Shown: piece after piece, positions 50,553-63,143 of the stretch
Layout: each line of letters opens with the position of its first letter
Position numbering within the stretch: position 1 is the stretch's first letter
NCBI GenBank assembly: GCA_009792885.1
Contig: WMCF01000113.1
Coordinates: forward strand, 128,825-192,824
Direction: 5' to 3'
DNA: 64,000 bases
Source: Eremophila alpestris peregrina
Lineage: Eukaryota; Chordata; Aves; Passeriformes; Alaudidae
Program-made: the position numbers and the translations under genes
The notes under the pieces: model-generated
What the model saw: the letters and a program-made list of their open reading frames with translations, nothing else
Databases searched by the model: none
What the model was told of the DNA's origin: nothing

Positions 50553-50578
50553 GGTGTGCATCCCTCCGGGCGCTGCAG

Positions 50579-50764
50579 GAGCACGGCATCCCCACGGGCA
50601 TGGGCTACGCGGTGGCCCCGCACCACTCCGGCGTGTACCCGGTGCACCTGCAGCTCTACGAGGCCTGGAAGAAGGTGTGGCACATCCGGGTCACCAGCAC
50701 GGAAGAGTACCCGCACCTGAAGCCTGCACGGTACAGACGGGGCTTCATCCACAATGGCATCATG
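50579..50764 (+). CDS. NDST4: NDST4 exon 5, residues 409-470
   Basis: This 186-bp exon (62 codons, phase 0 on both sides) starts EHGIPTGMGYAVAPHHSGVY and ends in FIHNGIM before GTACAC. It belongs to the N-deacetylase domain and is highly conserved in the family. By hand count 57 of 62 third positions are G or C, and it is dense in CpG, unlike exons 3 and 9. Because both ends are phase 0, skipping it would keep the frame but remove 62 residues of the catalytic domain. Confidence 0.95.
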
Positions 50765-51669
50765 GTACACTGCATTTCCATGTTCATAGCAATAGTACAG
50801 AGGGGGCTGGTTTTACTGAACGCCTCACGGTTCCCGGCATCCTTAAAATTCCCCGGGACCGAGCAGTTGTAAGGATGCCAACAGAGTGCGTTTGTCGGGC
50901 AGTTTAAAAGAGGGGAGGAAAACGAGTCACACAGACTCAGGCAACTGCCAAAGTGTTCCTCAGAAACTAAACCTGCCCGTGGTGCCATCAACTACCAACC
51001 AAGTCATGGCTGCACTTTGTGAAATCATTAAACTGCCTAAGACCTCTGTTCCCAGCTCTGCTTCATCTTTATGCATGAAAGGATTAGAAACCCATCACCT
51101 GGGAAGGTGAACAGGTGTCAGTAATCTCCTCCAGCACTTCTGTGTGGCTGAAGTTCCAGCTCTGCTCCTGAAATTCCCAGAGCCAGGGCTGGGCCACCTG
51201 CCTGACTCTTACAGCCTGTGCCTGAGTGAGGGCAGAGAAGGTTCCTCTCATGCTCTGAAAAGTGCACAGAGGGCAGGAAAACTTAGCCAGTCCTTTGCCC
51301 TGTCCTCCCAGCCAGCTGCAAACCTCTAGCCTGGGTGTACTAAAGCATACTGACAAATATTCCAAAGGATGGTTTCAAGTCCCACAAGGTGATCTGAACA
51401 TGGCCTGTGCATACCAAGTCAAAATTGTGATCCCCTAAACAAGGCAGAGGGAGTGCCTCAAAACCAAATTCCTGCAGAGTCCAATTACTACTGGAATTGA
51501 CTCAAAATCAGCAGTGTTTTTACACATGTACCCAAATGTAGGTTTTGGTTGTTGTTTTACCTGAGTTTAAAAACTATAAAATATTGAATTAAGGGAAACA
51601 AAAGCCCTTCCCCAGGTCAATGATGTGGCTGCAATATGAACCTGTAAGCTGCTGTTCTTTTGTTCCCAG
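50765..51669 (+). other. NDST4: Intron 5 (905 bp)
   Basis: The donor is GTACAC, a weak match at +4 to +6. The acceptor is 'ttcttttgttcccag'. Reading continues open for about 35 codons past the donor in frame. I see nothing else of note. Confidence 0.85.
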
Positions 51670-51798
51670 GTGCTCCCTCGACAGACCTGTGGCCTTTTCA
51701 CTCACACTATTTTTTACAAGGAATATCCTGGTGGTCCTCAGGAGCTGGACAAAAGCATCCGAGGAGGGGAACTCTTCCTCACCATTCTCCTGAACCCT
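51670..51798 (+). CDS. NDST4: NDST4 exon 6, residues 471-513
   Basis: This 129-bp exon (43 codons, phase 0 on both sides) begins VLPRQTCGLFTHTIFYKEYP and ends in TILLNP before GTAGGT. It lies in the C-terminal half of the deacetylase domain. C477 corresponds to Cys486 of NDST1 by the nine-residue length offset; that cysteine has been linked to deacetylase activity. Confidence 0.95.
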
Positions 51799-54700
51799 GT
51801 AGGTACCTTACTTTGCTATTTTGTGGATGTGCTAACAGGGAGGAGGGAGGGGGGAAGGGAAGGAGATCAGGTCAGGAAATAAAAACCAGGACCACTCGCT
51901 CAGAGGTAACAAGCAGTTGAAGAGGAAAGGAGAAAGATGCCTTCTGCCAGTTTCCAGCTACAATTGTACGTGCAACAATTTCCTGGAAAATGCATTAATT
52001 CCAGCTTCTTATTGTTTCCCAGCCTGAAGCCAGGTCCCCCTGAGAGACTTGTCTGAGGCTGGAACTAACCCGTGAGGGTAGAAAAAACTGATCTTGTTCA
52101 TTTTTTCTCTTTTTCTGTGAGCTTGGCTCCTCAGGCACTGCTCACACAGCTCAATGGAAACCCCAGGGCTCAGGCCTGATATCATTCCTACACAACCAGC
52201 TCCTAAAAACAGGTTTTGAGCTGCTGAAAAACTGCCTGATGCCATTTAAGACAGGAGCCAAGAGGTGCACGGAAGAAGGGAAAGAGTCAAACCCCCCATA
52301 TATCAATTAATTTTTCCTGACATTGTCCTCCCTCCTTCCTCTTCCACCCAAACAAGCTGCACGAGGCACAAGATGAATGTCCCTTGTCTTGCCAGGTGGC
52401 CTCATTTTCAGTGACTTTAAACTGCAGTACTCATTGACTCCTCTGCAGAGCTAAAGGAACTTCAGGTGGAGCTGACTCTCAAATCCAGGTCACTTCTATT
52501 TAGACACCTAAATATAGGTTTTTGGTATTATACAGTTATATGCTTAGGAGTGAACATTTTGGCTGGGTGAGTTGGTGTCCAAGTTGGATTCACTGGTCTT
52601 AAAGAAATGGGACATTTCTATCAGGAATTCTTCTATACCATACACGTGACACCTCATTTGAGAATAAAACAGATCCCTCTTCTTTATCCTGTCTCCCCAT
52701 TAATTGCAGTTCTCTCAGGCTGGCTTTTCTTCCCATACTTTCCTTAAGTGTAACTTGGAATTCACACTGAGCTTTATCATACTCGGATGAATACCAGTGC
52801 ATTTCTCACTTATGTGAAGATTGTCTCAGATTTGGGCAGTGCAGTAGCCTGCAGCAGAGCCCCTTACCCCACGAGCAATGCTCACAACAGCCCAAATTCC
52901 TCAGCCAATCTGTGTCCCAATGAGAATGCCATAGATATTGGTGGTGGTATTTGAAAAAACTGCAGTGATACACTTTTGATTCAACAGTTTTTCAAGAGGT
53001 TTATAGAAACTCTGTTCCTTCCTCAGGTTGTGGTTAGCAATTTCAGAAAATGTATTACAAGTATAGATTAAGCTCAAATACCAAAAATGTTTGTGCTTCC
53101 ATGGAGCAATACCACACAGATGGTTAAATTAGAAAGTGCCCAAGGGACACTGCATTGGAATAAAGTTTGCAGAGAGATTGTCAAGGGGATCTGCTGATGG
53201 AATTTTTTTAAAATGGCTTCTACTGAATACTCTGTGGCTCAGAGAGATATTTTCACTTTTTAATTTATGAACCCTAAAGATGAGTCATGTCTGGCTGAGA
53301 TGATTTAGTAGTAGGCAGAGGAGGGATAAATTCCACCAAGACAGACAGAAATCAAACCAATTTCCTTCAAGTTTTAATGAGGGTTACAAGAATCCCAGAC
53401 AGACCTTGCCAGAATCCAGCTAAGGCAGCAGGCTGCTCAAGTCTGCAGTTTGGGGTGCTTACTCTTTGCATAAACACTTCAAAGCAAAGCTCATTAAAGT
53501 TAGTGGGGAAGGCTCAGCAAACAGACTGGGCTTGAAATAAACCCAAATAGAGAAACTCTTTCAAAGGTATCAATCTGGCTCCCCTCTGAAGGGTTTCCTT
53601 CATTTGGAGGTTTAGTGCACTAACAAGGAGCTTCAGATGTATGTACAAATAAGAAATACAATTACAGATTGGGGTAGAAAAGGAAATATTATCTTCTTGG
53701 ACTTTGACTTTACCATTTGATACAAGTAAGAAAAAATTTCAGTTAAAAGTTTCTTATCTCCCTTGCCAGACCAAAGCTGGATGTTCAGAGCTAAGTTACA
53801 ATCATCTTTGATGTTATTTACTATGTGGTTTGACAAACATCAAAACCCAGTTAGTTGCTAAATCTTAATTAGGACAGACCTCCCAAAAGCTGTAGCATCA
53901 GCACTTGCACAGCAGCAGTGAAAGGAGAGCAGCAAAACCACCACACTCACTAGAAAGAAGGCAAGAGGAAAAAAATTACATCTAAAACCTAAAGCAACCA
54001 AAACATTAAAAAGCTTAACAAAACTGGTTTTGTGCCCAGTCTAATTCTGATAGCAAAATAAAACTTGTCCAAAGACTAAGATTCTGGTGACAGCATGTCT
54101 GTTACAGGTAGTTAGATCCTAAGCCAAGAAAACACATCAGTACTCAAAAAAGAACATTGCTACTCCTGACATATCTTAAAGCCAGGAAGGCAATACCAAA
54201 GAGCATCAGACAAGAGGTGGAGAGAGCAAATGGGAGGAACAGAGCAAATCCCTTGCTTTGCTTCCAAATGTAACCCATGGAAATTCAGAATTAAAAGCAG
54301 CCCATTTGTAGCATACAGTGCCCCAAACTGAAATGCTTTCAGCAGCAAAATAAGACATCAGGTTTGTCAAAGGAAAAGTTAAAAAACTCCATTGGAGTTG
54401 AAGTTTTCAGGGGGATTTTCCACATCCAAATGTCAGGCTCAAAACCGAGTGGTTTTGTGACCACTGCCCTTCATTCAGTCTCCCGGGAAAAGCTGTAACA
54501 TGTTTAATACTTTTACAAACTGTTCTATTTATCACCTCTTCAGCATCCACAAGGTCTCCCACTATCTGTTTGATAGCTCCTCTCCTTTCCTCCCCTGCTC
54601 CACAGGCCATAAACAACAGCCATAAACATTTAACAGCCAAGATAAGCTAATAAATACAGCCCTAAATATTATTGCCTCTACAAACAACAGCGAGAGAGTA

Positions 54701-57700
54701 ATTTCTCCTAAAAAACCCACCTCTTTAAAGCAGAGAGCTTTTTATTAAGCCAGCAAGTGACAGCACAAAAGGCACCTCAGTCGAACACTGCAGCAAAAAT
54801 CAGTGCATGGGGGCTCTGAGGAGAAGCAGAAACACCCACTGGCTTGGTTGAGCAGTGAATTGGATTTATTTGCCAATGTAATGCACGTTTTCCCATTACT
54901 TGTTCACTTTGAAAAGCTTTTGAGTAACCCAGAATCCTGCCACCCCTTTCCTGCAACATCCTTCCTACCTCTCCTTGTCACACAGGAATTTGCCTGGGCT
55001 GACTCTTCCTTTTCCCTTCCTCTCACAGGGTGTTCTTATTCCATCTCCCACTTACTCCTTTCCACAGTTGTACCATACAAATGGGCACAAGTCATTTTTC
55101 TCCATATTTTTATATACATAACCCTCCCTACTCTAGATACACACCTGCCTCACCACACAGGCTCTAGAGTCAGGCACACCCTGCACCACATTTGGCCCAC
55201 AAACCTACCACAAAGTAACACGTATTTGCTACTGACAGATCAGGTTAAAAACAGAATAGCAGCAGAGAAAGGGAGAAGTTAAACACTTCTTCAAGCTTCT
55301 CTTCCCACTTCAATCAAACACCCCTAAGAAGCTTTAACCAGAGGTGAAATGTGGCAGATGAATTTCAGGAAGATTAGCTTTTTTGCAGGAATTCGGTCGT
55401 CGAGAGCGAAATCAGACCCGTGATTGAAAGGTAACTTTGAACTCCCCTCAGCAGAAGCTACAGGCAGCCCATAATAATGTACATTATTATTCTAACTCCC
55501 TCAGAAGTGGCATGGGACACTTTTAATTCCGAAGGCCACTTAAAGGCATTTCCATTTTTAAACTCTCACCGTGACTAAAGGGTTATTGCTCATTTCCAGC
55601 CTGTTAGATCTACATTCTCCACGTCCCACATGTGCCACACTTGGCAGATTTTGTTCTTGTTCCCTGCTCTCTCTCATCACAGAGACAGAGGAGAATCACA
55701 CATTATTGCTTCGGAATATTAAAAGTAAATGCAGAGAGGGGTTAATTTATACCTTCCTCAAGAGATTTGGGAACGTTATTATGGAACATCTTGAGTGTTG
55801 ATAATATTTTTCTTTTTATTTGCTTTGTTTCTCTGAGCATAGCTACAGAAAGAATAAAAAATAACCTTGGGCATGGTAGGAAATGTGCTGCAATCCAAAA
55901 GTAATTCACAGTGCAGTTCTGCTGAGGGCCCTGTGAACTGAGCATAGCACATGATGGGGACAGGAAAAAGCAGGCAGGCAACATCCCCACTAAAAAAGTC
56001 AATATTTGTGGAGCTGCAATGATCAGGGTACAGCCCACAGGGACAGATGTGTCCCTCTCCAACCTGACAAGAGGGAAAGGTTCATTCTACCAGATTAAAA
56101 GGGAGTTTAATTAACAAGTTACACCAGAACTTAACTAAATGGTCATAAACACACCAAATCATCCCTGACCTTTCTCATGTTTTTCAATCTCTTTCCCTTC
56201 GGTAAATCATTATTTTTCCCCCTCATCCCACATAGCTGCATAGAGCTACCTACAGGGAAATACTATCCCATGGAAACTCAAGCCTTCAGCGGCATATTTA
56301 GAAACCAATTAGCTTGAAACCCAGAGCATGAGGAAAAAATTTCAAGGATTGCACACCTCCTTTCCTTCTTTCATGACATTTCCCTGCTTTATGAGAGCTA
56401 CTGCTCCCCTCCACACATTTTGATATTTTACCAGAATTCCTTCCCAGCAATTTGGGTGATGGCAGAAATAGCAATGACCATTGTCTAACAAGTGGGGTAT
56501 TGGGGGAAGAAGGTAAAGAATCTGTTACCTTCATGCACACACCATGCAGTAATTTATTCAAGTGTCAGGAGCAAGCCTGTCAGGTGAAAACAAGCTGACT
56601 CAGAACTCTCTCATTATTGAAAATGAATCCTTAATAGAAGTAAATGGACAAGAACAAAATTTCCTCACTGTGCTCACCATTCAAAATTAATTGGGAAGTG
56701 GCTGATTGGAGAATATTATATCCTCTAGTGAACTGAAAATGCTGCCTTTTTTTTTTTTTAAACCAAGAGTGGAGAATTAAATTAACTCTGAGGTTTGTTT
56801 GCTCAGAGCAGGCCACCAAACTCGATTAATTAATCATCATTTATGAACACTCTGTAACCCAGAGCAGTCAGAAAACTGCTAAGATAGCAACATGACAATA
56901 GAACTGTTATAAAAACAAATGATAAATTTCCTGCATCTCCAACCTATATCAACTTGCCAGGCATTTCTTTGCAGTTCAAAAGAAAATATCCTGGTGAAAA
57001 CTCTTACTTTGTGTTTCTAGGAGTGCTCAGAATAAACAGAATGATTTACACTGGTTCTGTAACTTGGTGTGCTGTGCAGGATCCTGGGCAGTCATTTCCT
57101 CAGGGAATGCCAGGATTGCATTTCCTTGCCCTACCTGGAGATTACAGAGTGTCATGTCAAGGATAAAAGACATAATTCATTCCAAGCACTGTTAGAAGCA
57201 GATCTTAATTTACCACATCTCTGAGGAGAAATGGCAGAGAAACTGTCATTTATGGCCACTTCCCCAAACTCATCATCATTTGGGCTTCTTTTTGCCTGGA
57301 TGTCCCTTGTCCTCCATAGCTCTGCTTCATGTTCAGCTTGACCTAAGGCAACAGTACCCAGAAACATTGCAAACTGCTTCATCTCCTTAATTTGAGCTTG
57401 GGTTTATTCTTAAGTCTGGACTGAATAGATTGCTTGTGTTTCGTTGGGGTTTTTTTGTAGAGATAATTTCTAGTCTAAGGAAATCTTTTCAATGCAAAAA
57501 ACAGATGGTAAAAAACCAAATTCCTGTATCATGAATTTCACTAGAAAATGGAAATAACAAGAGGATTGAATTGCTGTAGACTTCTGCAAAGGCTTCCTGG
57601 GGCTCACAGATGTGAGTGGCAGCAGCACATTTGGGCAGAATTCATTCAGCTTTGGCCACAATTAGCTGTGCTGCTGATCACTTACACAAGTGTGACAAAT

Positions 57701-58669
57701 GAACAGCCATAAAACATCCATTCAGATTTTCCATCCTCACACAGCCACACACCAATTGCACAAATTCATCAAAAGCAGCACTGATTTTTTTCACAGCCTC
57801 TGAACACATGTGCTAAGACTAAAAAAAAAACTAAAACCCCCAATTTTTTCTAATTGCAGGCTTTGGAATAAAAAAAAAGATATATAACTAATATATAGAA
57901 CTAATGGATTAGAACCTCCCAACCAGTTTGCATGACCTGGGGAGTATTGGCTATGTTGCAATGTGCTCGTGATTGAGCCCTTATTTTAGAAGCAAAACTT
58001 GGAGAGATAACAGAAACAACAACAAAAAAAAAAATATCAAACCTAGCAACTATATTCTCAGAAGGAAAGGAACAAGGCACAGGATTGTTCTGTCAATACT
58101 AAGGAATTCATTTAATCCTGCCAGCTAAACAAGGGAAAAGTAGAAAGCGTTCCCGGGTAAATGAGAAACCATTTTGCTCTTCCATTAGGGAATTCTAAAA
58201 CAACATAGAGGCTCTACAGCATTTGTACAGCTGTCCCAAGGCAACTTGCCACCACTGATGGACAGCAGCTTCCACTCCCATCCTGGGAGCTCTCGGGGTG
58301 CAGAGCAGACACAGTAATGAATATGGGCACAGGAAATAAAATGCCATTCAATGGTTTTGTTTCCCCTTCAGTCAGAGAGAAAAATGTTTCTGTCCAAACA
58401 GTGACTTTGTTGCTTTCTTTAGAGATATTATATTTGGAAAGTATTTGATTATGCTGTCAAGAACATTAAAGTATAAACAGATGTGCAGAGTGGAAAGAGA
58501 GTAAAAGTTAAAAAAAAAAAATCAGGCATATAAATGATTTTGCTTCAGCAGCAGAAGGGCCATGAATATGAATAGTGCTGAATTCTAGAGAAACCATTTG
58601 TCATTATTAAAATTAGTGCTCTGTCAACACAAAAATCTCCCTCCCAGCTTCCTCCTAGCAGCACAAACA

Positions 58670-59055
58670 GCTGCATTACGGGATTCATTGTCAGGGAACG
58701 GGGCTCTGGCTCAGGAGGGACAAGCCTGGAATCCAGAGCGGGAGGCTGCTGGGCTGCGAGAGGGATGCCTCTCTCCAGACTGAGAGAGACAGCGCCGAGC
58801 CCAGCCTGGCCCGGAGCCGCCGGGGATTAGCACATGGAAAGCTGGCAGCTCTCCATTCCCCAGCCCTGCCGTCCCATGTGCACAGGCAGAAACCCGAGGG
58901 CTGCCATCCCCATCCCGTTCCGGCACTCTGCGCTCGGAAAAGCGCGGAGGAGCAGGAACCATCCGGGTGGGAGGCAGCGTGCAGGACAAGAGCCGAGCAG
59001 GAAATGCACCTCCACACTCCTGCAAGCGCACCACGGATTGCCCCGCACGGCTCTG
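58670..59055. promoter_or_regulatory. Intragenic CpG-rich cluster in intron 6
   Basis: Roughly 25-30 CpGs fall in under 400 bp, from 'cattacggg' to 'ccccgcacggctc', surrounded by AT-rich, CpG-poor intron. The minus-strand frame of 160 codons across it and the plus-strand frames are best explained by GC content and have no recognised motif. It may be an intragenic promoter or enhancer, or a methylation-controlled element. Confidence 0.45.
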
Positions 59056-59111
59056 GTATGCACAAGGCCGAGCTACACCCCTTGCATTAATTCCTCCCTC
59101 CTGGCAGTTCT

Positions 59112-59117
59112 TATAAA
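59112..59117 (+). promoter_or_regulatory. TATA-like box after the intron 6 CpG cluster
   Basis: TATAAAGA lies about 60 bp past the CpG cluster, an arrangement like that at the main promoter (CpG region then TATAAAGG). A GTAAGT donor-like word occurs at 59754. Both words can arise by chance in this AT-rich intron. Confidence 0.25.
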
Positions 59118-61838
59118 GAGGTGAAAAGGCAAGGGAAAAAGCCCCTAAAGACAGTAGGCAGCAATTTCCTCTGGCTCCTGGGCTTTCCAGCAATGGGCCA
59201 GGGCTAAAGGAGCAGCAGAAGCAAAGGAGCTAAAAGGGAACATTGATCCTATTTAATTATGGAATGGCTGAGAGGATGAGGTGGAACACATTTATACCTA
59301 AGTTCGCCAATGGATTTTTTCACTGCAAGTGCGTAATCGATGAATAGGGAGAGTTTCAGATATCAACAGAAAGAAATCAGCCAATATTTTATTCCCAACA
59401 CGGGATTGCCATCCTTGAGATTGTGTTGCACTTCAACTGCGCCCTCCAGAGGCAGGGGGCTAATCTTTGTCCAAAACCAAGTGCGTTTAGCTAAAGCTGT
59501 GCTAAGTTGGGCAATAAAGAAGGAGAAAAGCTCTTGATTCTTTATCAGTAGGGCTATGCATCCAGAGCAAGCACACAGACTCCGAGTACAGAATGCAGTT
59601 TGAGGGCACTAGTTTATATTCCAATAATTAAAAAAAAACAAAACCACTTTGTTTCTCTCTACTAGCTACTGTACACTTCATTTTCTACATAACACAGGCC
59701 TGCATATACCAACATTGCATATAGAGAAAACACTGTATATCTGAATTCTAGATGTAAGTGATGTGAAATAGCCCTAGTAACAAAAACCACCTAGTGAAAT
59801 GGTGTGATGGTCCTGCCATTAGTTTACAAACAATCTGATATCATCCAGCTCTAAACATGAACAATTAACACCCATCACCTTTCATTCCCAGTGATTTGGA
59901 GGTAGATGGCAAGGAATTGCATTCCATTTTATCCCATCAGTAATGCATCCTTCATTTCCAAAAAGACCAACAGAGCAAAAGAAGTCAAGAGAGATGTCCC
60001 AGATCTTTTGATTCCATGATGAGTGATTAATTGGATCTTTTAAACTGGTTTGCAGGCTAATGAAATTCCTAGAATAAGCTAATATTCATCTCCTACAAGT
60101 ACGTTTTAACATTAAAAACAATCTCATCCATTTTCAAGTGTAAACAAAGCACAAAGAGCACACGGATTTACTTGCATACTTCCCTTGCTGCAATACAATT
60201 AAATGTCATTGGAAGACCCTTCAGCACTCATTAAACAAATGCTCCAGAGACCAGGTGATATTCTCTATCAACATTTCCTACCATTGTTTTCATCACTTTG
60301 AAACAGTCTACAGGAAGAACTTTTCACATTTACAGGAGCTGAAGTAGCAAGGAACTGTTTGTGTTGGCTGGGGGTTTATTTTGTGAGGAGAGGATGATTT
60401 ATTACCTTCCTTATAAGTTTCTAGGGTAGCACATAGAGACATGCACCAAGTACAGGGTAATTTTAAGATTCACTCAGTTTATGTCAAATACTTGGGGTCA
60501 TAAAACACATAGGCACTGGAATCCACCAGATCAATCCACAGAAAAAAAAACAACTTATACAGTTTCCAATCTCTGCTTAGCTGAAGCCCAAAGCAGAATA
60601 AAAATGAAGATTAAATTACTTTTTGTGTCATAAAAAGCGCAGAACACAGACCCACTGCAGAAGGGCCAAGAGGGACACTTTCTTTCTCCTCAGCTCCATC
60701 TGTCTCCCTCTTGGAGAAGGAGTACTAAAAGCCTTGTTAATAATTTACCAAACTAATGGACACATTATCAGGCACTGGGGACTGATGGTTAAGGAAGCAC
60801 CACCCTGGCACAGCAAGAGGAAGAGAGTGGAAAGCTGATGGCTTCTTATCCCCTGATGTGCTAGGGAGAAGCCTGGGACAACAAAGCAGAAACCTGCTGG
60901 AGAGAAAGCTTTCTCTTCAGGTGGATCACTGCTAAAAACCTTCCTGAGACACACACAGAGCTATTTTAGAGCATATCTTCAGTACATCTAACCCAGGCTC
61001 CAAAGGAGTGCTGCCTAAACACTGTCCCCCATGCCTGGGTTGTGCAAGGCATCGTTCAAACCACATCCAGCAGCCCTCCAGCACATTAATCCAATTAACC
61101 TTGAATTAAAAAGCTCAAAAGTCACTGACCTGAACAGGACTCCTATAGCAGCTTTCAAGGGAAGAAGGTGCTCTCCTGAGACGTCTTCCATGCTGCTTGC
61201 ATGAGTTAATAAACCCCTCCCCATTCCTAATCACCCAAAACAAGGCTCACCTGGACACAATTATCTCTCTGCAAAGCAAACCATTTACCTGGGAATCAGG
61301 TGTCCTCACTGTTGATAGCTGATTTCTTCAGAATCAGGTGCTTCAGTCCCCCAAATCTGCCTGCAGCTGTGATCAAATTCCACTGTCCATCCCGTCTCAG
61401 GCCAACTCACTGTCTAAAACAACCAAGTACAACATTCACTGGTGCCCTCTTCATGCAAGTAAATAATGACAATCTACAGGTAAACCAGCCACAAAACTGA
61501 GTTTAATCACCTCATGGAAAGAAAATGCTTGGAAATTCATTTGTCACATTATTCCTATAAACTCTTTTTGTCCCTCTGAAATAAATCATGAGGTCTACAA
61601 AGCAGTGCCCACATAAAGGCTGATAAAAATACAGAAGTTAAATCAGCTTTAAGGAGAATAAAAAGACAGAGATACTGAGCTGAGATACCATCATTCACAA
61701 AGCCTGAGAATGTTTCTGTGTCAAGATTAATTCCCCTACTTGCAGCCATGCTATTCTAGGCAAACCAGCCAGCACTGGGGGGAGGCAGCCTGTTGGGTTT
61801 TTGGTGTGCCATGCCTGAAAGGCTCCTCTTGCCCCCAG

Positions 61839-62021
61839 ATCAGCATTTTCATGACCCACCTGTCCAACTACGGGAACGACCGCCTGGGCCTGTACACCTT
61901 TGCCAACCTTGCCAGCTTTGTCAAGAGCTCCACAAACCTGCAGCTGCAGACTCTGCCCCCTGTGCAGCTGGCTCAGAAGTACTTCGAGCTCTTCCCCGAG
62001 CAGACAGACCCTCTCTGGCAG
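61839..62021 (+). CDS. NDST4: NDST4 exon 7, residues 514-574
   Basis: This 183-bp exon (61 codons, phase 0 on both sides) starts ISIFMTHLSNYGNDRLGLYT and ends in EQTDPLWQ before GTAAAG. It is the last part of the deacetylase domain and the linker toward the sulfotransferase domain. About 84% of third positions are G or C (hand count). Residues KSSTNLQLQTLPPVQLAQKY are typical of the family. Confidence 0.95.
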
Positions 62022-62927
62022 GTAAAGTCACCTCCTCTTCCTCCTCCAGCTGCAATCCACTCATTGGAACAAGGATCTTTTCCTCTCAAAAGCCTTTTTA
62101 GAGCATGGGAATGTGATCTCAGTGCTGTAATTTAATGGTTACACGTACCTGCCTCTTCTCCTAACCAGAATACCATGAGCCACACTGTGCTTTTGGCTGT
62201 GCAGGCATAAATCCAGGGTGGCACTGAGGCAACCTGTGCAGTAATTTAGAGCTCACACTGGCAAAAAGGTGCAGAAAATTTCCCCTATTATTTTCGGCCC
62301 AGCTACAAAGGAGGTATAAATCTGTAATATTTCCACTGGGCTGCGGCAATTCCCATCAGTTAATGATTTTTTCCATCATATTTTGTTAATTTTATTCACC
62401 AGCAAAGTGTATCCTCTGGTACCAGTCCACAGTATGCAAAAGCAGCATCTGTATGAGAACTGCTTTGAAGAGCAGCCAGTGCCAACCTCTTCTGCAGGGC
62501 CTTTTGTTCACAGGTTTTTATTTTGCATTCATAGGTAGCAGAAAGATAAGGGGATGGATAATATCCCACATTTCTATTTTGTCCTTCCCTTTTGCATTGT
62601 CACGTAAATTAAAATTGGCACTAAGCCCCATGCATCTGAAACCATGCTGACAGCTCGAACAGTAATGTCTCAAATCTATTCAGAGGTTTCCATTTTAACC
62701 TCAAATGGAAACGTGATTAAATCAATGTTTCAATCTTTCTTTTCCCCACTTCTTTTTCTTTTCTGCTTATGACTAAACCTGGTTCTCAGTCATTCAAAAC
62801 CATTGTACATGCACTGTGGGATTTTACTGCTCAGTGCAGGGCTCTGGCATTAGTGCATAACACTGAGACCCTGCAAAGATTTAGGATCCCCCCAGTGTGA
62901 TGTCCACAAGCACCTTTTCTCCTGCAG
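62022..62927 (+). other. NDST4: Intron 7 (906 bp)
   Basis: The donor is GTAAAG and the acceptor is 'caccttttctcctgcag'. I see no feature inside beyond ordinary AT-rich sequence. Confidence 0.85.
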
Positions 62928-63024
62928 AACCCATGTGACGATAAACGACACAGGGATATTTGGTCCAGAGACAAAACTTGCGACCACCTGCCCAAATTCC
63001 TGGTGATAGGACCCCAGAAAACAG
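62928..63024 (+). CDS. NDST4: NDST4 exon 8, residues 575-607 (first base of codon 607)
   Basis: This 97-bp exon lies between 'tcctgcag' and GTAAGA. It encodes NPCDDKRHRDIW and then KFLVIGPQKTG with the final Gly codon split. KFLVIGPQKTG begins the PAPS-dependent sulfotransferase domain. K605 corresponds to the catalytic Lys614 of NDST1 and lies in the loop that holds the 5'-phosphosulfate of PAPS. The N-sulfotransferase half therefore looks competent at this motif. Confidence 0.96.
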
Positions 63025-63143
63025 GTAAGAAGGACAAGAGGTAAGAGAACAACAAGTAAGAGCTTTTAAAAAGTTGCTACAAAGTCAAAAGTGCTTTTTT
63101 TTTGTTTAATATTTACTAATGGCATCTCTTTTTGTTGTCATAG
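63025..63143 (+). other. NDST4: Intron 8 (119 bp)
   Basis: This is a very short intron with donor GTAAGA and acceptor 'ctctttttgttgtcatag'. A T-rich run (nine T) near 63096 precedes the acceptor. It interrupts the Gly codon within the PAPS-binding loop. Confidence 0.93.

Larger units (their letters stand above)
44685..50578 (+). other. NDST4: Intron 4 (5.9 kb)
   Basis: The donor is GTGAGT. The acceptor is 'ccgggcgctgcag', unusually GC-rich with a poor pyrimidine tract, preceded by a TG repeat and a strong branch-site candidate. The intron contains an unidentified stop-poor stretch at 47120-47470 and an A-rich tract at 49389-49450. No gene is called. Confidence 0.8.
51799..61838 (+). other. 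NDST4: Intron 6 (10.0 kb)
   Basis: The donor is GTAGGT and the acceptor is 'cctcttgcccccag'. No internal exon is needed: exons 6 and 7 join in phase 0 to give family sequence NP/ISIFMTHL. The intron contains a CpG-rich cluster (58670-59055) and a TATA-like box after it (59112). The rest holds only short chance frames and A/T runs. Confidence 0.8.

Noticed and set aside
52560..52640. Possible further CR1 3' fragment ('gttggattcactggtcttaa')
   Set aside because: Only a short GTTGGA-like core matches, and the following segment lacks the CCAACC and octamer parts.
58691..59193. 160-codon minus-strand frame in intron 6
   Set aside because: It follows the CpG cluster closely, has Cys/Arg/Gly/Ala-rich composition typical of GC-driven translation, and competes with frames on the other strand.
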